From Pseudomonas mandelii (GTDB lineage Bacteria; Pseudomonadota; Gammaproteobacteria; Pseudomonadales; Pseudomonadaceae), in NCBI RefSeq assembly GCF_006438925.1, contig NZ_RCZA01000013.1, positions 210,477-274,476 of the forward strand: a stretch of DNA of 64,000 bases, read 5' to 3'. Positions 35,061 to 45,825 of this stretch are shown piece after piece. Position 1 is the stretch's first letter. Each line of letters starts with the position of its first letter. The notes beneath the pieces are model-generated. The model saw only the letters and a program-made list of their open reading frames with translations. It did not search any database and was not told where the DNA came from. The position numbers and the translations under genes are program-made.

Positions 35061-38000
35061 ATGAACAGCATATGGACACGCCTACAGAAGGTATTTTCTC
35101 GCTCGTCCGGTTTTTGGCGAACCCGTCTGTTTCCTCCACCCCGATTCAAATACGAGCCCATATTGCGCTCGGAGCTTTTCAGCGCCGATCAGATGGCCAG
35201 TCACGGCATCGCCTTGGCCGGGCAGCATCGCCTGACCACGCTGTCCGCACGGGACTCGATGCTGCACAGGCTCGATGACAACGAGGAGTTGCTCAAACGC
35301 AGCAGCACGGCGCTGGCCAACGCGCAAGTGTCCAGCCGACGAGTGACGCCGGCAGCGGAATGGCTGCTGGACAATTACTATCTGATCGATGAAAACATTC
35401 GCACCGCCAGAACGCACCTGCCCAAAGGCTATAGCCGTGAGTTGCCACGCCTGATCAACGGCCCGTCGGCGGGGCTGCCTCGCGTCTATGACATCGCGCT
35501 GGAGACCATCTCCCATGGCGACGGTCGAGTCGATGAGGAAAGCCTGAGCCGCTTCATTTTTTCCTATCAGACAGTGATGCCCCTTGCGCTGGGTGAACTG
35601 TGGGCGATACCGATCATGCTGCGTCTGGCGTTGATCGAAAACCTGCGGCGAGTGGCCTCCAGGGTCATGGCCAACGCCGACGAGCGCAATCTGGCCGATG
35701 ACTGGGCCGAACACCTGATCGAAACCTCGGAACGAGACATCAAAAGCGTGGTGCTGACCGTTGCCGACATGGCCCGCTCCGAACCGCCGATGACCGCCGC
35801 CTTTGTCGCCGAATTCACCCGCCGCCTGCAGGGCCAGAGCGCGGCACTGGCCCTGGCGCTGAACTGGATGGAGCAGACGCTGAGTGAGACAGGCTCCAGC
35901 ATCGAACGCCAGGTGCAGCTCGATGCGCAACAACAGGCAGCGGATCAGGTGTCGATTGGCAACAGCATCGGCAGTTTGCGCCTCCTGTCCGCCACGGACT
36001 GGCGCGAGTTTGTCGAGTCGATGAGTCATGTTGAGCAGATTCTCAATGAAGACCCGGCAGAAATTTACCGGGCGATGGATTTCAGTACCCGCGACAGCTA
36101 TCGGCATGTCATAGAACGCCTTGCCCGAAGAAGCCCCCAGCACTCGGAAATCCAGGTCGCCCGCGCCGCGATCAATCTCGCCGCGGCCGGAACCGCCTCA
36201 GTCCCCTGCGAACTGCTGGCGCGCCATGTCGGGTATTACCTGATCAGCGCAGGGCTGCCGACGCTGGAGCGACGACTCAATGCCAGGGTGCCGCTTCATG
36301 AGCGCTGGAAACGGTTGTTGCAGCAGTCGCCGCTGATGTTTTATCTGGCGCCGGTGGCTGTTCTGACGCTCATCTTCGCCTGGCCTTTACTGGCCTCCGC
36401 GCAGCGCGACGGGATGCCCGATGCGGCGCTTCTGATGATGGCGATTCCCTGCCTGATCATGACCAGCCGACTGGCGATCAGCCTGATCAACTGGTTGGTG
36501 ACGTTCAGTCTGTTGCCGACGATGCTGCCGAAAATGGATTTTGCCAGCGGTATTCCCGATGGCGCGCGAAGCCTGGTGGTGATCCCGACGCTGATCGCCA
36601 GCCTGGCAGACGTGGACGAACTGGTGGAAGGTCTTGAAGTGCGGTTTCTCGCCAACCGCGACAGCAACCTGTATTTCGCGTTGCTCAGTGATTTTCTGGA
36701 TGCGCCTGAAGAGTCTCAGCCACAAGATGCCGAGCTGCTCACACAAGCCTCCCGTGCAATCACCCTGCTCAACAGAAAATACGCGGACGGATTCAGCGAC
36801 CGATTCTTTCTGCTGCATCGGCCGCGTCGCTGGAATGCGAGCGAACGTGTGTGGATGGGCCACGAGCGCAAACGCGGCAAGCTGATTGAACTCAACGCCC
36901 TGTTGCGTGGCCATGGAGAGGAACGCTTCAACGCCATCGTCGGCGACATCACGCCATTGCTCGGGGTGCGTTACGTGATCACGCTGGACACCGACACCCT
37001 GCTGCCGCGCGATGTCGCTCGCCAATGCGTGGCGGCCATGATGCACCCGTTGAATCGTCCGTTGTTCGACAGTGACGGTGAGCAGATCATTTCCGGCTAC
37101 GCGGTGTTGCAACCGCGAGTGGGCATCAGCTTGACCAGCGCCACGCGCTCGATCTACGCCCGGCTGTTTGGCAGTGATGCCGGCGTCGATCCCTACACTC
37201 GCACGGTATCGGACGTTTACCAGGACCTGTTCCAGCAAGGTTCCTTCATCGGCAAGGGCATCTACGACGTGGACGCGTTCACCTGCGCCCTGGAAGGCTG
37301 CTTGCCGGATAACCAGATTCTCAGCCACGACCTGATCGAAGGGTGTTATGCACGATCCGGCCTGCTCAGCGACGTGCAAGTCTACGAGCAATACCCTTCG
37401 CACTACGGTGCCGATGTCAAACGACGGCATCGCTGGGTTCGCGGCGACTGGCAACTGCTGCCGTGGACATTGCCCTGGGCGCGCAATGCCGACGGCAAGT
37501 GGGTGCGCAACAGGCTGAGCGTCATGGCACGCTGGAAGATTCTGGACAATCTGCGACGCAGCCTGGAACCGCTGGCGCTGTTGCTAATGTTCGCATGGGG
37601 CTGGTTTGCCAGCAGTCAGCCAATGAACTGGACCCTGACTGTCATCGGGTTGATGGTGATTCAACCGTTGCTGCGAGCGGTGACCGATCTGATGCAGCCC
37701 CCCGCTAATGTGCCCTATGGGCAGTACCTCAGGGCGCTGCTGGGTGATCTGGCACAAGACCTCGCCCGGGCTGGTCTGACGCTCGCCTGGCTGCCCTTCG
37801 AGATGTTCTACAGCGCTGACGCCATCCTGCGCTCGCTCTGGCGAATCGGCTTCAGCAGACGCCGGCTGTTGCAATGGCAGCCCTCGCGCGAGGTGGAGCG
37901 AACCACCGAAAACCGGCTGCCCGGCCTCTATCGCCAGATGTGGATCGAGCCGGTGTCGGCCCTGATCTCACTGGCCCTGCTGGTGAAGGATCCGCAGACG

Positions 38001-41000
38001 CTGGCCATCGCCAGTCCGCTGCTGTTGTCGTGGTTAGTAGGCCCCTGGATCGCTTGGTGGCTCAGTTCGGCACCCAAGCAGTCGGTGTTCGCACCGTCGA
38101 CGGATGATTTGCGCTTCCTGCGGTTGCTGGCGCGCAAGACCTGGGCGTTCTTCGATCAATACGTCGGGCCCGAGGATCACTGGCTGCCACCGGACAACGT
38201 GCAGGAAGACCCCAGGCCTGCCATTGCCCATCGCACCTCGCCGACCAATATGGGCATGTCGCTGCTCGCCCACCTGGCCGCTCACGATTTCGCTTACTTG
38301 AGCACCGAACGACTGCTGTCCCGGCTTACGGCGTCGCTGGACAGCATGGACGGTCTGGAGCGTTATCGGCAGCATTTCTATAACTGGTACGACACGCAGA
38401 CCCTCGAGCCGCTGCGTCCGCATTACGTCTCCACCGTCGACAGTGGCAACCTGGCGGGTCTGCTGTTGACCTTGAGCACCGGCATTGCGCAGCTGGCAGA
38501 CGCCCCGATGTTCGGCCCTGCCGTGATCAAGGGCCTGCGCGATACCCTGGACATCCTTGCAGATTCCCAACGCGCCTCGGGGGCGGATGAATACGCCCTG
38601 CCACTGAGAAAAGGTCTTGAACCGATCTCGCAAATTGCGACCCCTGAGGCGCTGGCAGACCTGCTGCACACGGCTCACATCATGGTCACCAGCCAACCAG
38701 CGGACACCGACGAGGAAAGCCTCTACTGGCGAGAAGCGTTTACCCGTCAATGCATCGACTGGACAGAAGAACTGCAGCGTTATCGCCTCCCTGCCCCCTC
38801 GGTCACGATTGAATCGCCTCGCACCTTGCGTCAACTGGCCAGCCTGAACCCCGCCGACTGGGCCGCCGAGCATCACCCTGAAATCGAGCGGGTCCGCAGT
38901 GACGCCGCGCAGCGTCTGGAAACCCTGACGCGTCTGGCGTTATTGGCCACGTTGCTGGCGCAGATGGATTTCTCGGTGCTTTACGACCACCAGCGTGACC
39001 TGTTTGTCATCGGTTACAACGCCGAGGAGCGCAGGCTCGACACGGGTTACTACGACCTGCTGGCGTCCGAGGTGCGGCTGACCAATTACGTGGCCATCGC
39101 TCAGGGACAAATCCCCCAACGCGCCTGGTTCACCCTGGGAAGGCTGCTGAGTGAAAACGCGGGCGTACCGACGTTGCTGTCCTGGTCGGGCTCGATGTTC
39201 GAATACCTGATGCCCATGCTGGTGATGCCCAACTTCGAGGGCAGCCTGCTGGATCAGACTTGCCGCGCCGCCGTGTCAGTGCAGATCGAACAGGGCAACA
39301 GGCTGGGCATTCCGTGGGGCGTTTCGGAGTCGGGTTACTCCACCGTCGACGCGCACTTCAATTATCAATACCGCGCCTTCGGCGTTCAGGCCCTGGGGCT
39401 CCAGCGCGGGCTGAGCAATGACGTCGTGATAGCGCCCTACGCGAGCGCCCTGGCGTTGATGGTCGATGCCGATGCGGCCTGCAAGAACCTGCAACGCCTC
39501 GCCCTGCAAGGCTCCGCCGGACGTTTCGGTCTGTATGAAGCCGTGGATTACACCGAGGCCCGCTTACCCCGCGGCCAACACTTCGTCGTGGTCCGGTCGT
39601 TCATGGCTCACCACCAGGGCATGAGCTTGCTGGCCTTGACCGGCCGACTGCTCGATCAACCCATGCAACAGCGTTTCGAGGCCGACCCGGCGCTGCGATC
39701 AGCCCTGCTGCTGCTACAGGAGCGGGTGCCGAAATCCGCCGCGCCGTACCTGCAAACCGCACAGTCGCCGGTACTCGGCGATGTCGGTCAAGGCCAGGAT
39801 ACGGGGCTTCGGGTGTTCTCCGATCCGGGACGCAAGCGTCCGGCCGTGCAGTTGCTTTCCAACGGTCGCTACCACGTCATGCTGACCAGCGGCGGCGGTG
39901 GTTACAGCCGTCGTAATGAAATGGCGATCACCCGTTGGCAGGAGGACACCTCACAGGACAATTGGGGGATGTTCTGCTACCTGCGCGATGTCCAGAGCAA
40001 CACGGTCTGGTCGGCTGCGCATCAACCGACGATGCATCAACCCGAGAGCCACGAGGCGATCTTCTGCGATTCCCGTGCAGAGTTCCGTGCGCGCAACCTG
40101 GATTTCGACACGCACCTGGAGATTGTTGTCTCGCCTGAGGACGACATCGAACTGCGCCGCCTGCATGTCACCAACCGAGCGTCTTCGGCCAAGACACTGG
40201 AGATCACCACCTACGCCGAAGTCGTGCTGACAACCCCGGTCAACGACGCGATGCACCCGGCGTTCAGCAAGCTGTTCGTGCAGACCGAATTACTGCCTGC
40301 GCTTCAGGCCATTATCTGTAGCCGCCGCCCCCGGGCCAGCGATGAACCGACGCCGTGGATGTGCCATTTGCTGGCGGCACACGGGGTGGACATCGATGCG
40401 ATCTCGTACGAAACCGATCGCGCCCAGTTCATCGGCCGAGGACGCAGCCTTGTGTCACCTGCCGCCCTTGATGCCGATTGCCAGCGCTTGTCAGGCAGTG
40501 CAGGCCCGGTGCTCGATCCGGTGATCGCGATTCGCTGCAGGATTACCCTGCAACCCGGCCAACAGGCCACCATCGACCTGGTCACCGGTGTCGCCGACAG
40601 CCGTGATGACTGCCTTTACCTCATCAACAAATACCGCGACCGCCACCTCGCCGACCGCGTGTTCGACCTGTCCTGGACCCATAGCCAGGTGCTTTTGCGT
40701 CAACTCAACGCCTCGTTGTCCGATGCCCGTCTGTTCGAGCAGATGGCCTCGTCGTTGCTTTACGCGAACGCCTCGATGCGCGCCAACCATGCGGTGCTGA
40801 TTGCCAATCGCCGCAATCAGCCGGGGCTTTGGGGTCAGGCCATCTCCGGCGACCTGCCCATCGTGTTGCTGCAAATCCAGAGCCTGGACAACATCGCCCT
40901 GGTGCAGCAATTGATTCAGGCCCACGCCTACTGGCGGCAAAAGGGGTTGGTGGTCGATTTGCTGATCTGGAACGAAGATCAGGCGGGTTATCGCCAGCAA

Positions 41001-43709
41001 CTGCAAGACGCGATCCTCGGCCTTATCACCTCAGGCAGTGAAGCCACTCTGCTGGATCGCCCGGGCGGTATTTTTGTGCGCCCCGCGCAGCAGATGTCGA
41101 ATGAGGATCGCGTGCTGTTCCTCTCGGTTGCCAGGCTGGTGCTGAGCGAAGATCTGGGCAGCCTGGCCGAACAGATTCATCGGCGCAAAGTATCACCGGT
41201 GCACGCGCCGTTTGTGGCGACCCGGCATTTTCAGGCTCGGCCGGCATCGGTACGACCGAACCGTCCCTTCCTGCTGTTGAGCAACGAATATGGCGGCTTC
41301 AGCGCCGATGGCGGTGAGTACATCATCACCGGGCTCGCGCCCGATCCGACACCCGCGCCCTGGGTCAACGTGATCGCCAATGCACATCTCGGCACGGTGG
41401 TCTCGGAAGCCGGCAGTGCCTATACCTGGGCCGAAAACGCCCATGAATTTCGCCTGACGCCCTGGCACAACGATCCGGTCACCGATCGCAGCGGCGAAGC
41501 CATTTACCTGCGTGATGAAGAGACCGGGCACTTCTGGTCTGCCGCGCCTCAACCCTGCCCTGGACAAGGCCCGTACCAGACCCGTCACGGTTTCGGTTAC
41601 AGCGTGTTCGAACATGAAGAAGACGGCATTTACAGCGAGCTGTGGATCTACGTGGCACTGGATGCGCCGATCAAATTCTCGAGGCTAGTGTTGAGCAACC
41701 GCTCGGGACGCCGCCGGTCATTGTCGGTCACGGGGTATGTGGAATGGGTGCTGGGCGATCTGCGCAGCAAATCGGCGATGCATGTGGTCACCCAATCGGA
41801 TCCCGCCAGCGGGGCTTTCTTCGCCCGCAACGCCTATTCGGTGGAGTTTTCCGAGCGGGTGGCGTTCTTTGACACCGACACGATCGATCACGGTGTCAGC
41901 GGTGACCGTACTGAATTCATTGGCCGCAATGGCACCCTCGCCTCACCGGCAGCGATGCAGCACGCCGGTCTGTCCGGGCGCATGGGCGGCGGTCTGGACC
42001 CTTGTGCAGCCCTGCAAGTGTCGATCGAACTCGGCGAGGGCGATACCCGGGAAGTCATCCTGCGTCTGGGGGCGGCGTCTTCCAGTAACGCCGCCACCCA
42101 GCTGGTGCAGCGTTATCGGGGCAGCCTGGTGGCCGCCGAGGAATTGCATAAAGTACGGGAACACTGGCGCTCATTGCTCGGGGCGATTCGTATTGAAACG
42201 GGCGCGCCTGAGGTCGACGTCATGGTCAACGGCTGGTTGATGTATCAGGTCATCGCGTGCCGTTTCCAGGCCCGAAGCGGCTACTACCAGTCAGGTGGCG
42301 CCATCGGTTTTCGCGATCAGCTGCAGGACAGCATGGCGATGATCCATGCCGATCCGGCAGCCGTGCGCGCGCATCTGTTGCTGTGCGCCGGCCATCAGTA
42401 TGTGGAGGGCGATGTGCAACACTGGTGGCACCCGCCGATGAATCGAGGGGTCCGCACCGCCTGCTCCGATGACTTTTTGTGGCTGGTGACCGCCACCAAC
42501 CGCTATGTCGAAATGACCGCAGACGTGGGTGTGCTGGAAGAGGTCGCCGGATACCTGGAAGGACGCCAACTGGTGGCCGGCGAAGAGTCCTACTATGACC
42601 TCCCCGGTGTATCGCCCCTGCGAGAGTCCCTGTATCAACACTGCGTGCGGGCCATCGAACACAGCCTGCGCCGCGGTCATCATGGGTTGCCGCTGATGGG
42701 CTCCGGTGACTGGAACGACGGCATGAATCGCGTCGGCCACCTGGGTGCAGGTGAAAGTGTCTGGCTGGGCTTCTTCAGCTATCAGGTGCTGGAGCAATTT
42801 GCGGTGACCGCTCGCCTGCACGGTGATCACGCATTTGCCAAACGCTGCAGCGACAGCGCGCTGACACTGCAACGCAACCTCGATAAAACGGCCTGGGACG
42901 GCGCCTGGTATCGCCGCGCCTGGTTCGATGACGGACAAATGCTCGGCTCCGCGAGCAATGAAGAATGTCGTATCGACTCCATTGCTCAAAGCTGGTCAGT
43001 GCTGTCGGGGGCCGGCTCTGCCGTCCGCCAGATCAAGGCCATGCAGTCATTGGATGAGCATCTGATCAAACATGACATCCGCGCCGTGTTGCTGCTGGAT
43101 CCCCCGTTTGACAAGGGCACCCTGGACCCCGGCTACATCAAAGGCTACGTGCCAGGCGTGCGCGAGAACGGAGGTCAGTACACCCATGCTGCCGTTTGGG
43201 CGGGCATGGCGTTTGCGCTGCTGGGTGAAGCCGGAAAAGCCTGGGAACTGCTGAATCTGATCAACCCCGCCGCCCCTGCCAACAACGCTCAAATCGACAC
43301 CTATAAGGTCGAGCCCTATGTCATGGCCGCGGATGTCTACGGCGCCGCGCCCCATGCAGGCCGAGGTGGCTGGACCTGGTACACCGGTTCTGCGGGCTGG
43401 ATGTATCGGCTGATTGTCGAGTCATTGCTGGGCGTACAACGCAGTGGCCGCACGCTCAGAATCGAACCGCTGATACCCGTCGACTGGCCGGGCTTCATCT
43501 TGCACTACCGCTTCGGCAAAACCCTCTACCACTTTGATGTGCGTCAGGGCAGTTCGACCTTCACCTCCATGACCCTCGATGGCCAGCCATTGAGTGACGC
43601 TGCGTTGACACTGGATGACGGAGGTCTGGAGCATTGGGTCCGGGTAGATTGTCGCGCCCGGTCACCCAGGCCTCAGGCGCTGGAATTCGAGCATGCCGCC
43701 GATGAATAG
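35061..43709 (+). CDS. ndvB: cyclic beta-1,2-glucan synthase (NdvB/ChvB-type)
   Basis: A 2,882-residue inner-membrane enzyme, the usual size for the family. Order: a cytoplasmic N-terminal part, membrane helices (about 410-470), a GT84 glycosyltransferase (about 490-820; ITLDTDTLLPRDVARQCV with DxD, RRHRWVRGDWQL) and more helices. Then come the glucoamylase-like domain (WGVSESGYSTVDAHFNYQYR and FMAHHQGMSLLALTG) and two carbohydrate-binding/GH94 phosphorylase-like blocks with catalytic GSGDWNDGMNRVG. It makes, sizes and closes periplasmic cyclic glucan from UDP-glucose. Known roles of the family are osmoadaptation, host interaction and biofilm drug tolerance. ATG 35061 has AGGAC; a Crp/Fnr gene follows. 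Confidence 0.95.
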   Translation: MNSIWTRLQKVFSRSSGFWRTRLFPPPRFKYEPILRSELFSADQMASHGIALAGQHRLTTLSARDSMLHRLDDNEELLKRSSTALANAQVSSRRVTPAAEWLLDNYYLIDENIRTARTHLPKGYSRELPRLINGPSAGLPRVYDIALETISHGDGRVDEESLSRFIFSYQTVMPLALGELWAIPIMLRLALIENLRRVASRVMANADERNLADDWAEHLIETSERDIKSVVLTVADMARSEPPMTAAFVAEFTRRLQGQSAALALALNWMEQTLSETGSSIERQVQLDAQQQAADQVSIGNSIGSLRLLSATDWREFVESMSHVEQILNEDPAEIYRAMDFSTRDSYRHVIERLARRSPQHSEIQVARAAINLAAAGTASVPCELLARHVGYYLISAGLPTLERRLNARVPLHERWKRLLQQSPLMFYLAPVAVLTLIFAWPLLASAQRDGMPDAALLMMAIPCLIMTSRLAISLINWLVTFSLLPTMLPKMDFASGIPDGARSLVVIPTLIASLADVDELVEGLEVRFLANRDSNLYFALLSDFLDAPEESQPQDAELLTQASRAITLLNRKYADGFSDRFFLLHRPRRWNASERVWMGHERKRGKLIELNALLRGHGEERFNAIVGDITPLLGVRYVITLDTDTLLPRDVARQCVAAMMHPLNRPLFDSDGEQIISGYAVLQPRVGISLTSATRSIYARLFGSDAGVDPYTRTVSDVYQDLFQQGSFIGKGIYDVDAFTCALEGCLPDNQILSHDLIEGCYARSGLLSDVQVYEQYPSHYGADVKRRHRWVRGDWQLLPWTLPWARNADGKWVRNRLSVMARWKILDNLRRSLEPLALLLMFAWGWFASSQPMNWTLTVIGLMVIQPLLRAVTDLMQPPANVPYGQYLRALLGDLAQDLARAGLTLAWLPFEMFYSADAILRSLWRIGFSRRRLLQWQPSREVERTTENRLPGLYRQMWIEPVSALISLALLVKDPQTLAIASPLLLSWLVGPWIAWWLSSAPKQSVFAPSTDDLRFLRLLARKTWAFFDQYVGPEDHWLPPDNVQEDPRPAIAHRTSPTNMGMSLLAHLAAHDFAYLSTERLLSRLTASLDSMDGLERYRQHFYNWYDTQTLEPLRPHYVSTVDSGNLAGLLLTLSTGIAQLADAPMFGPAVIKGLRDTLDILADSQRASGADEYALPLRKGLEPISQIATPEALADLLHTAHIMVTSQPADTDEESLYWREAFTRQCIDWTEELQRYRLPAPSVTIESPRTLRQLASLNPADWAAEHHPEIERVRSDAAQRLETLTRLALLATLLAQMDFSVLYDHQRDLFVIGYNAEERRLDTGYYDLLASEVRLTNYVAIAQGQIPQRAWFTLGRLLSENAGVPTLLSWSGSMFEYLMPMLVMPNFEGSLLDQTCRAAVSVQIEQGNRLGIPWGVSESGYSTVDAHFNYQYRAFGVQALGLQRGLSNDVVIAPYASALALMVDADAACKNLQRLALQGSAGRFGLYEAVDYTEARLPRGQHFVVVRSFMAHHQGMSLLALTGRLLDQPMQQRFEADPALRSALLLLQERVPKSAAPYLQTAQSPVLGDVGQGQDTGLRVFSDPGRKRPAVQLLSNGRYHVMLTSGGGGYSRRNEMAITRWQEDTSQDNWGMFCYLRDVQSNTVWSAAHQPTMHQPESHEAIFCDSRAEFRARNLDFDTHLEIVVSPEDDIELRRLHVTNRASSAKTLEITTYAEVVLTTPVNDAMHPAFSKLFVQTELLPALQAIICSRRPRASDEPTPWMCHLLAAHGVDIDAISYETDRAQFIGRGRSLVSPAALDADCQRLSGSAGPVLDPVIAIRCRITLQPGQQATIDLVTGVADSRDDCLYLINKYRDRHLADRVFDLSWTHSQVLLRQLNASLSDARLFEQMASSLLYANASMRANHAVLIANRRNQPGLWGQAISGDLPIVLLQIQSLDNIALVQQLIQAHAYWRQKGLVVDLLIWNEDQAGYRQQLQDAILGLITSGSEATLLDRPGGIFVRPAQQMSNEDRVLFLSVARLVLSEDLGSLAEQIHRRKVSPVHAPFVATRHFQARPASVRPNRPFLLLSNEYGGFSADGGEYIITGLAPDPTPAPWVNVIANAHLGTVVSEAGSAYTWAENAHEFRLTPWHNDPVTDRSGEAIYLRDEETGHFWSAAPQPCPGQGPYQTRHGFGYSVFEHEEDGIYSELWIYVALDAPIKFSRLVLSNRSGRRRSLSVTGYVEWVLGDLRSKSAMHVVTQSDPASGAFFARNAYSVEFSERVAFFDTDTIDHGVSGDRTEFIGRNGTLASPAAMQHAGLSGRMGGGLDPCAALQVSIELGEGDTREVILRLGAASSSNAATQLVQRYRGSLVAAEELHKVREHWRSLLGAIRIETGAPEVDVMVNGWLMYQVIACRFQARSGYYQSGGAIGFRDQLQDSMAMIHADPAAVRAHLLLCAGHQYVEGDVQHWWHPPMNRGVRTACSDDFLWLVTATNRYVEMTADVGVLEEVAGYLEGRQLVAGEESYYDLPGVSPLRESLYQHCVRAIEHSLRRGHHGLPLMGSGDWNDGMNRVGHLGAGESVWLGFFSYQVLEQFAVTARLHGDHAFAKRCSDSALTLQRNLDKTAWDGAWYRRAWFDDGQMLGSASNEECRIDSIAQSWSVLSGAGSAVRQIKAMQSLDEHLIKHDIRAVLLLDPPFDKGTLDPGYIKGYVPGVRENGGQYTHAAVWAGMAFALLGEAGKAWELLNLINPAAPANNAQIDTYKVEPYVMAADVYGAAPHAGRGGWTWYTGSAGWMYRLIVESLLGVQRSGRTLRIEPLIPVDWPGFILHYRFGKTLYHFDVRQGSSTFTSMTLDGQPLSDAALTLDDGGLEHWVRVDCRARSPRPQALEFEHAADE

Positions 43710-43785
43710 ACATTGATCACCAGCCATGGCGTGCATGGGAGTACCCTGAGCGGGCACGCCCCTGTTCCGCCAAGGATGCTCTGTC

Positions 43786-44511
43786 ATGCATGCCTCCCCC
43801 GATCCAAGCCACAATCATTTGCTGGCGGCGCTCCCGGCCGTCGACCTCCAGCGCCTTGTTCCGCACCTGGAGCAGGTCAGTCTGGCGCTGGGCGATGTGC
43901 TGTATGAGCCGGGGGACACCTTGCGGCATGTTTACTTCCCGACCGACGCCATCGTTTCCCTGCTGCATGTCACGGAAAACGGCTCGTCAGCAGAAATCGC
44001 CGTGGTCGGAAACGAGGGTTTGATCGGCATTGCGCTGTTCATGGGCGGCGAAAGCACCTCCAGTCGGGCAGTGGTGCAAAGTGCCGGTGGTGCATTTCGC
44101 CTGCCGGGGCAAAAACTCAAGAAAGAGTTCAACCGTCATGGCGATCTGCTCCTGCTGATGCTGCGTTACACCCAGGCGCTGATCACTCAGATGTCACAGA
44201 CCGCCTTGTGCAATCGCCACCATTCGATCGATCAGCAATTGTGTCGATGGCTGCTGTTGTCGCTGGATCGCCTGCACGGCAATCGCCTAAACATGACCCA
44301 GGAGCTAATCGCTAACATGCTGGGCGTGCGCCGCGAAGGCGTCACGGAAGCGGCGGGCAAACTGCAGCGTCAAGGCGTCATCGAGTACAGCCGGGGCCAG
44401 ATCACGGTTCTAGATAGAGCGCGCCTTGAACGGCTCAGCTGCGAGTGCTACCTGGTGGTCAAGACCGAAACCGATCGGCTATTGCAGTACACTCGTCGTC
44501 AGGACGAGTGA
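43786..44511 (+). CDS. Crp/Fnr-family transcriptional regulator
   Basis: A 241-residue regulator. The cyclic-nucleotide-binding-like fold spans about 20-135 (GDVLYEPGDTLRHVYFPTDA) and a winged helix-turn-helix is near 170-220 (MTQELIANMLGVRREGVTEA). There are no N-terminal Cys ligands, so it is not an oxygen-sensing Fnr, and the phosphate-binding cassette of true Crp is not evident; the signal is unknown. AAGGATG precedes the ATG. It starts 76 bases after ndvB and may be co-transcribed. Confidence 0.88.
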   Translation: MHASPDPSHNHLLAALPAVDLQRLVPHLEQVSLALGDVLYEPGDTLRHVYFPTDAIVSLLHVTENGSSAEIAVVGNEGLIGIALFMGGESTSSRAVVQSAGGAFRLPGQKLKKEFNRHGDLLLLMLRYTQALITQMSQTALCNRHHSIDQQLCRWLLLSLDRLHGNRLNMTQELIANMLGVRREGVTEAAGKLQRQGVIEYSRGQITVLDRARLERLSCECYLVVKTETDRLLQYTRRQDE

Positions 44512-44643
44512 TGCTTTCGAATGGATTGCCGGCGGCAATACTGGCTGTCCCTTAAACCTTTAAACGAGCGGATATTGCTCCCGCTAACCGCGCATAAGAC
44601 TAGGGTGAAGGAGCAGTCCCATAAATGAGCCGGAGTTCATCGC

Positions 44644-44766
44644 ATGTCTTATGACGCAAGCATCACCACACGTTTCAAGGATGAAACCGATGGGCTGGCC
44701 GGCGAATACTGGGTGGAATCCTTGGCGGATGGCACTCCCCCTGATTCGAGAGTTGGCAGAGTCTGA
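44644..44766 (+). pseudogene. short unrecognised frame, probably truncated
   Basis: Starts MSYDASITTRFKDETDGLAG with an AGCCGGAG upstream and stops after 40 codons; protein-like sequence seems to continue in other frames to about 44900. No family recognised. Confidence 0.3.
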
Positions 44767-45039
44767 TCGAGGCCGGAACCTGGCCTTTTTCAGCGAGCTG
44801 GGCAAAGGCAAACCGCATTTTTATCTTTTTTTAGCCTCGTTCAGCAATCTGGTAGAACCCCACTACCAGCTCACGGACATTAATCTGCCAATCGCATGGC
44901 TTACATAGCTCTGGCATACGAAGGCAGCCAGCTCATTGAAATCGGTACCGCGCGTTACGGGGCGTACGAAGGCGATGCTCATTGCGAGTTCGCCGTTGCT
45001 GTTCGCGACCGCTGGCATCGACAAATCCCGTCAGGTGGG

Positions 45040-45160
45040 TTTCCGGGAAGATCAACAGATCCGTGTCAGCCGCGCAGGTAGCGATGGCCTCCAAGGTACG
45101 CCCGAGGTTGTGAACGACATCACCGTCACGGCCAGCCAGTTGCACCAATTCAATCTTCAT
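45040..45160 (-). pseudogene. carbon-nitrogen hydrolase (nitrilase superfamily) N-terminal scrap
   Basis: About 40 codons from an ATG at 45160 read KIELVQLAGRDGDVVHNLGR, then TLEAIATCAADTDLLIFPET. The last segment contains the catalytic Glu of the nitrilase fold (FPET). After HLTGFVD the frame turns to nonsense. The Lys and Cys catalytic residues are absent. A relic. Confidence 0.6.
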
Positions 45161-45825
45161 CTCTGTTCCTTGCACAGTTAAGTAGGTGCCCAACCAGCCA
45201 GGGTTGGCCAGAGTATGGAGCGCGGTAGAGCGACACGTAATTACCCCCAGGGTTAACCACGAATGAGTAGTGATGTGAGAGCGACATTGCAGGATGGGGT
45301 CGGAATTAAGTGAGCGCCCGCTAATCCAGACGGGGGATCGCCCCAGTTTCTGATTGGTTCAGTCGCCCTGCTGGACTCTACGTCCATATTAGGAATGGCT
45401 GCTGTGGGTCGTTTTCTGCCCCTCGCGACGGGCAGAAAACGGCCAAAAGCAGACATTCACCTGCCAATTTTATGTCCTGCTCCAGATTTGCTGGACTTTC
45501 CCCTATATTAACTATCATTCAAATAAGCGACCCAAACTTAATCGTCATATTTATGAAGTCATATGCAAACCAGTTGCCATAATGAGAAATCGCTTCATCC
45601 ACGTATCTATGATATCGGTCTGGTTAATGCCCAAAATAAAGACAAGCATCACCCATGGATAGCGCACTAATTAAAAGTTGGTTGACTTTTTACTCCAACT
45701 TACCATTCGTCGTCATGCAGAAAAAAAATTCAACTTTTCGAAAGCGGGTGACTCCCACTAATACAGCCATCAAGGCGGTGGGTACATTTTTCTGATTGAT
45801 TGACGATTGCTGATAGGAGATAGTA
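45161..45825. other. gene-free, partly A+T-rich stretch
   Basis: No gene supported. It contains the dispersed hairpin repeat at 45399-45454, and from 45480 becomes clearly A+T-rich up to the PRC-barrel gene, whose promoter it must hold. Confidence 0.5.
45399..45454. repeat. dispersed hairpin repeat, best-formed solo copy
   Basis: About 56 bases from CTGCTGTGGGTC to GGCCAAAAGCAGAC. Inside, GTTTTCTGCCC (45411-45421) and GGGCAGAAAAC (45430-45440) form a perfect 11-bp stem with an 8-base loop, while the outer ends pair more loosely. The outer 30 bases match the ends of the IS1182-like element at 58782-60557. Confidence 0.75.

Noticed and set aside
36387..37454. 355-codon reverse frame within ndvB
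   Set aside because: Antisense to the glycosyltransferase domain with no motifs of its own.
44933..45181. plus-strand small frames over the nitrilase scrap
   Set aside because: The reverse-strand nitrilase homology accounts for the sequence.
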